A stretch of 64,000 nt of DNA, taken from assembly GCA_013399855.1 (NCBI GenBank), contig VXAY01005020.1, positions 1,529,833 to 1,593,832 of the forward strand, in the 5' to 3' direction. Both the position numbers and the translations under genes were made by a program. The notes beneath the pieces are model-generated. The model made no database searches. It was not told where the DNA came from and worked only from the letters and a program-made list of their open reading frames with translations. This document shows, piece after piece, positions 62,475-64,000 of the stretch. Numbering within the stretch: the stretch's first letter is position 1; each line of letters begins with the position of its first letter. The DNA comes from Oxyruncus cristatus (taxonomy: Eukaryota > Chordata > Aves > Passeriformes > Cotingidae).

Positions 62475-62890
62475 AGAGAATCCCGGGATGGGGCAGGTTG
62501 GGAGGGACCACGGTGGGGAACCTGCTACAGCTTCCTTGCGTAAGCAGAGTCCTCCCAGAGCACATGGCACAGGATTGCGTCCAGACGGTTCCTGAGTATC
62601 TCCAGTGAGGGATACCCCACAAGCGCTCTGGACAATCTGTTCCAGTGTGTCTGGTTGCTGCACAGTAAAGAAGTTCTTCCTCATGGTCAGGAGGAACTTC
62701 CTGTGCCTCAGTTTCTGCCCATGTCCTCCTGTCCTATAGCCTGGCAGCACCAAGCAGAGCCCGGCTCCATCCTCTTGGCACCCTCCCTTCAGACACTTAC
62801 ATGCATTGATGAGCTCCTCCTCCAGACTTCTCCAGGCTAAACGTGCCTTGTTTCCTCAGCCTTTCCTCATAAGAGAGACACACGAGTCTC
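62475..62890 (-). mobile_element. CR1 LINE 3' fragment immediately upstream of PLCXD2
   Basis: Minus-strand CR1 3' end. On the plus strand it begins AGAGAATCCCGGGATGG. It then carries the usual reversed CR1 landmarks: GTTCCAGTGTGTCTGG, AAAGAAGTTCTTCCTCATGG, CCTGTCCTATAGCC and TTTCCTCATAAGAGAGAC. The element is 5'-truncated near 62890. Its 3' end lies about 22 bp from the N gap and about 130 bp from the chosen PLCXD2 ATG (counting the gap as drawn). It is in the same orientation as the gene, so it may contribute promoter or 5' UTR sequence. Confidence 0.85.
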
Positions 62891-64000
62891 TAAAATCCAT
62901 TCATTCCCACTTCTGTAGTACCAGAGAAGCTGCCTCCAGAGGGCCAGCGTCTTGGTTTTACGATGCCAAATGGTCAGTAAGTGGATCAGCTGGAGCGATT
63001 TACACACTACGCCTGGCAAGAGCCAACACGGCAGCAGAAGATTTAAGGAGCAAGGGCAAGCTCAATTCCTGCTCTTCCAGCAATTCCCTTTTGCTGACAG
63101 TCTCACACTGCATTTAACTGTTGGCTAAAGCATTCTCCAAAACAATTTCTGGATTTACTGTGACACACAAGATGGATTGGCTAAAATACGTTTTTTCTCC
63201 CTTTGAAGGATAATGCTTTGTGAGCAAGTTCTCTTAAAAGCTCCTTACAAATATGTACAAACACTTTGCACATTATTCATGGAGTGATTTCACTGATATC
63301 TAGTAAAACTGCTGATTGAACTATATATTTAAAGTATGTATAAAATTAATGTATCTGTAAACTCACAGGTTAACTATGAGTTTTCACCTAATACAACCAG
63401 AATCCATCTCCTTCTATGAGTCTGCATTTTCCTTCTCAAGGAAGTGAACAAAGACATTTTGCTTTTAGAGCTTTGATACTGAAGAATCTTAAAAATAGTG
63501 CAATTTCTATTACAGGTTTTCACAAAGCACTCCCAACCTAGGATCCTCACACTCAAGGAAGAGCACAGAGGGTAGGTTTGGCATGCATTCCACTGTACTG
63601 CAGCCCTGTTCCCCCTTCCCATTAAGACCACCTAGTACACTTGCCCCAATGTAGGAGACAGCAAGCCATGCTATTCAAAGCCATATGTATGAGATCAGAA
63701 ACATTTTCTCCTGTAAATAAATTTATATCTTCAACTGACAGACTGACTGCTAAGAGGGACCTCCAGTCCATATCCCTGCAAGTTTATCTCCCTTAAATGA
63801 CTATTTTACTGCAGGTTACCTCACTCTCTCATGCTCCCACCATTGCAGCTTGTGACTGCCCAGCAAATGAGTGCGTGTGAACTCCTTGGATATGGTTGGT
63901 GATTACGGCTGTGTCGTGGTGTAGCTTTCCAGGATGAGAGAGCTTTGCAGTGCAGGGACAGCTATTTCACCAAGGTTGATATGTTCCTGAGGACATCTTT
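62891..64000. other. Region upstream of PLCXD2, no gene seen
   Basis: Ordinary AT-leaning sequence with only short random-length frames. I see no exon, RNA gene or repeat that I can name. Distal promoter or enhancer elements of PLCXD2 could lie here, but nothing in the bases marks them. Confidence 0.5.

Noticed and set aside
1..64000. CRISPR arrays, operons, tRNA or rRNA genes, or a multi-gene defence-like system
   Set aside because: No regularly spaced repeats, no clustered uninterrupted genes and no tRNA- or rRNA-like segments were seen. The window is plainly vertebrate nuclear DNA.

Overview
The window is vertebrate nuclear DNA, almost certainly from a bird. It is intron- and intergene-dominated, with many 5'-truncated CR1 LINE copies that end in the bird-type octamer tail (ATTCTATG-like). 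It also carries an LTR of a kind I associate from memory with songbird genomes. There is one recognisable protein-coding gene and no prokaryotic-style gene organisation.

The gene is PLCXD2, a phospholipase family member made only of a PI-PLC X domain. It lies on the minus strand between about 62.4 kb and 44.6 kb. Four coding exons can be joined at clean GT/AG junctions with matching phase: 62347-62266, 49302-48842, 47877-47636 and 44746-44584. Together they encode a 315-residue protein. Exon 1 sits in a CpG island interrupted by a 54-bp N gap. A CR1 copy starts within about 25 bp of the far side of that gap, so the core promoter or 5' UTR of this gene is next to, or partly made of, retrotransposon sequence. 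Intron 3 contains a second short, very CpG-dense block (45.96-46.17 kb) that could be an internal promoter. One candidate user is PHLDB2, which as I recall is the downstream neighbour in other vertebrates.

The rest, roughly 1-44 kb, has no recognisable protein-coding exon. It holds CR1 copies on the plus strand (near 4.0, 13.8-15.2, 25.8-26.2 and 28.4-28.8 kb) and on the minus strand (near 16.4, 34.1 and 40.2 kb). One 1.4-kb copy keeps an open reverse-transcriptase frame. A solo LTR at 7999-8531 is flanked by a perfect 5-bp duplication (GCTGA). There are also homopolymer tracts, including a 48-nt poly(A). A 239-codon open frame at 1372-2091 on the minus strand is longer than chance predicts but resembles nothing I know.

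I found no new multi-gene system. The items most worth a second look are the CR1 at the PLCXD2 promoter, the internal CpG block, the solo LTR with its target duplication, and the unexplained long open frame.
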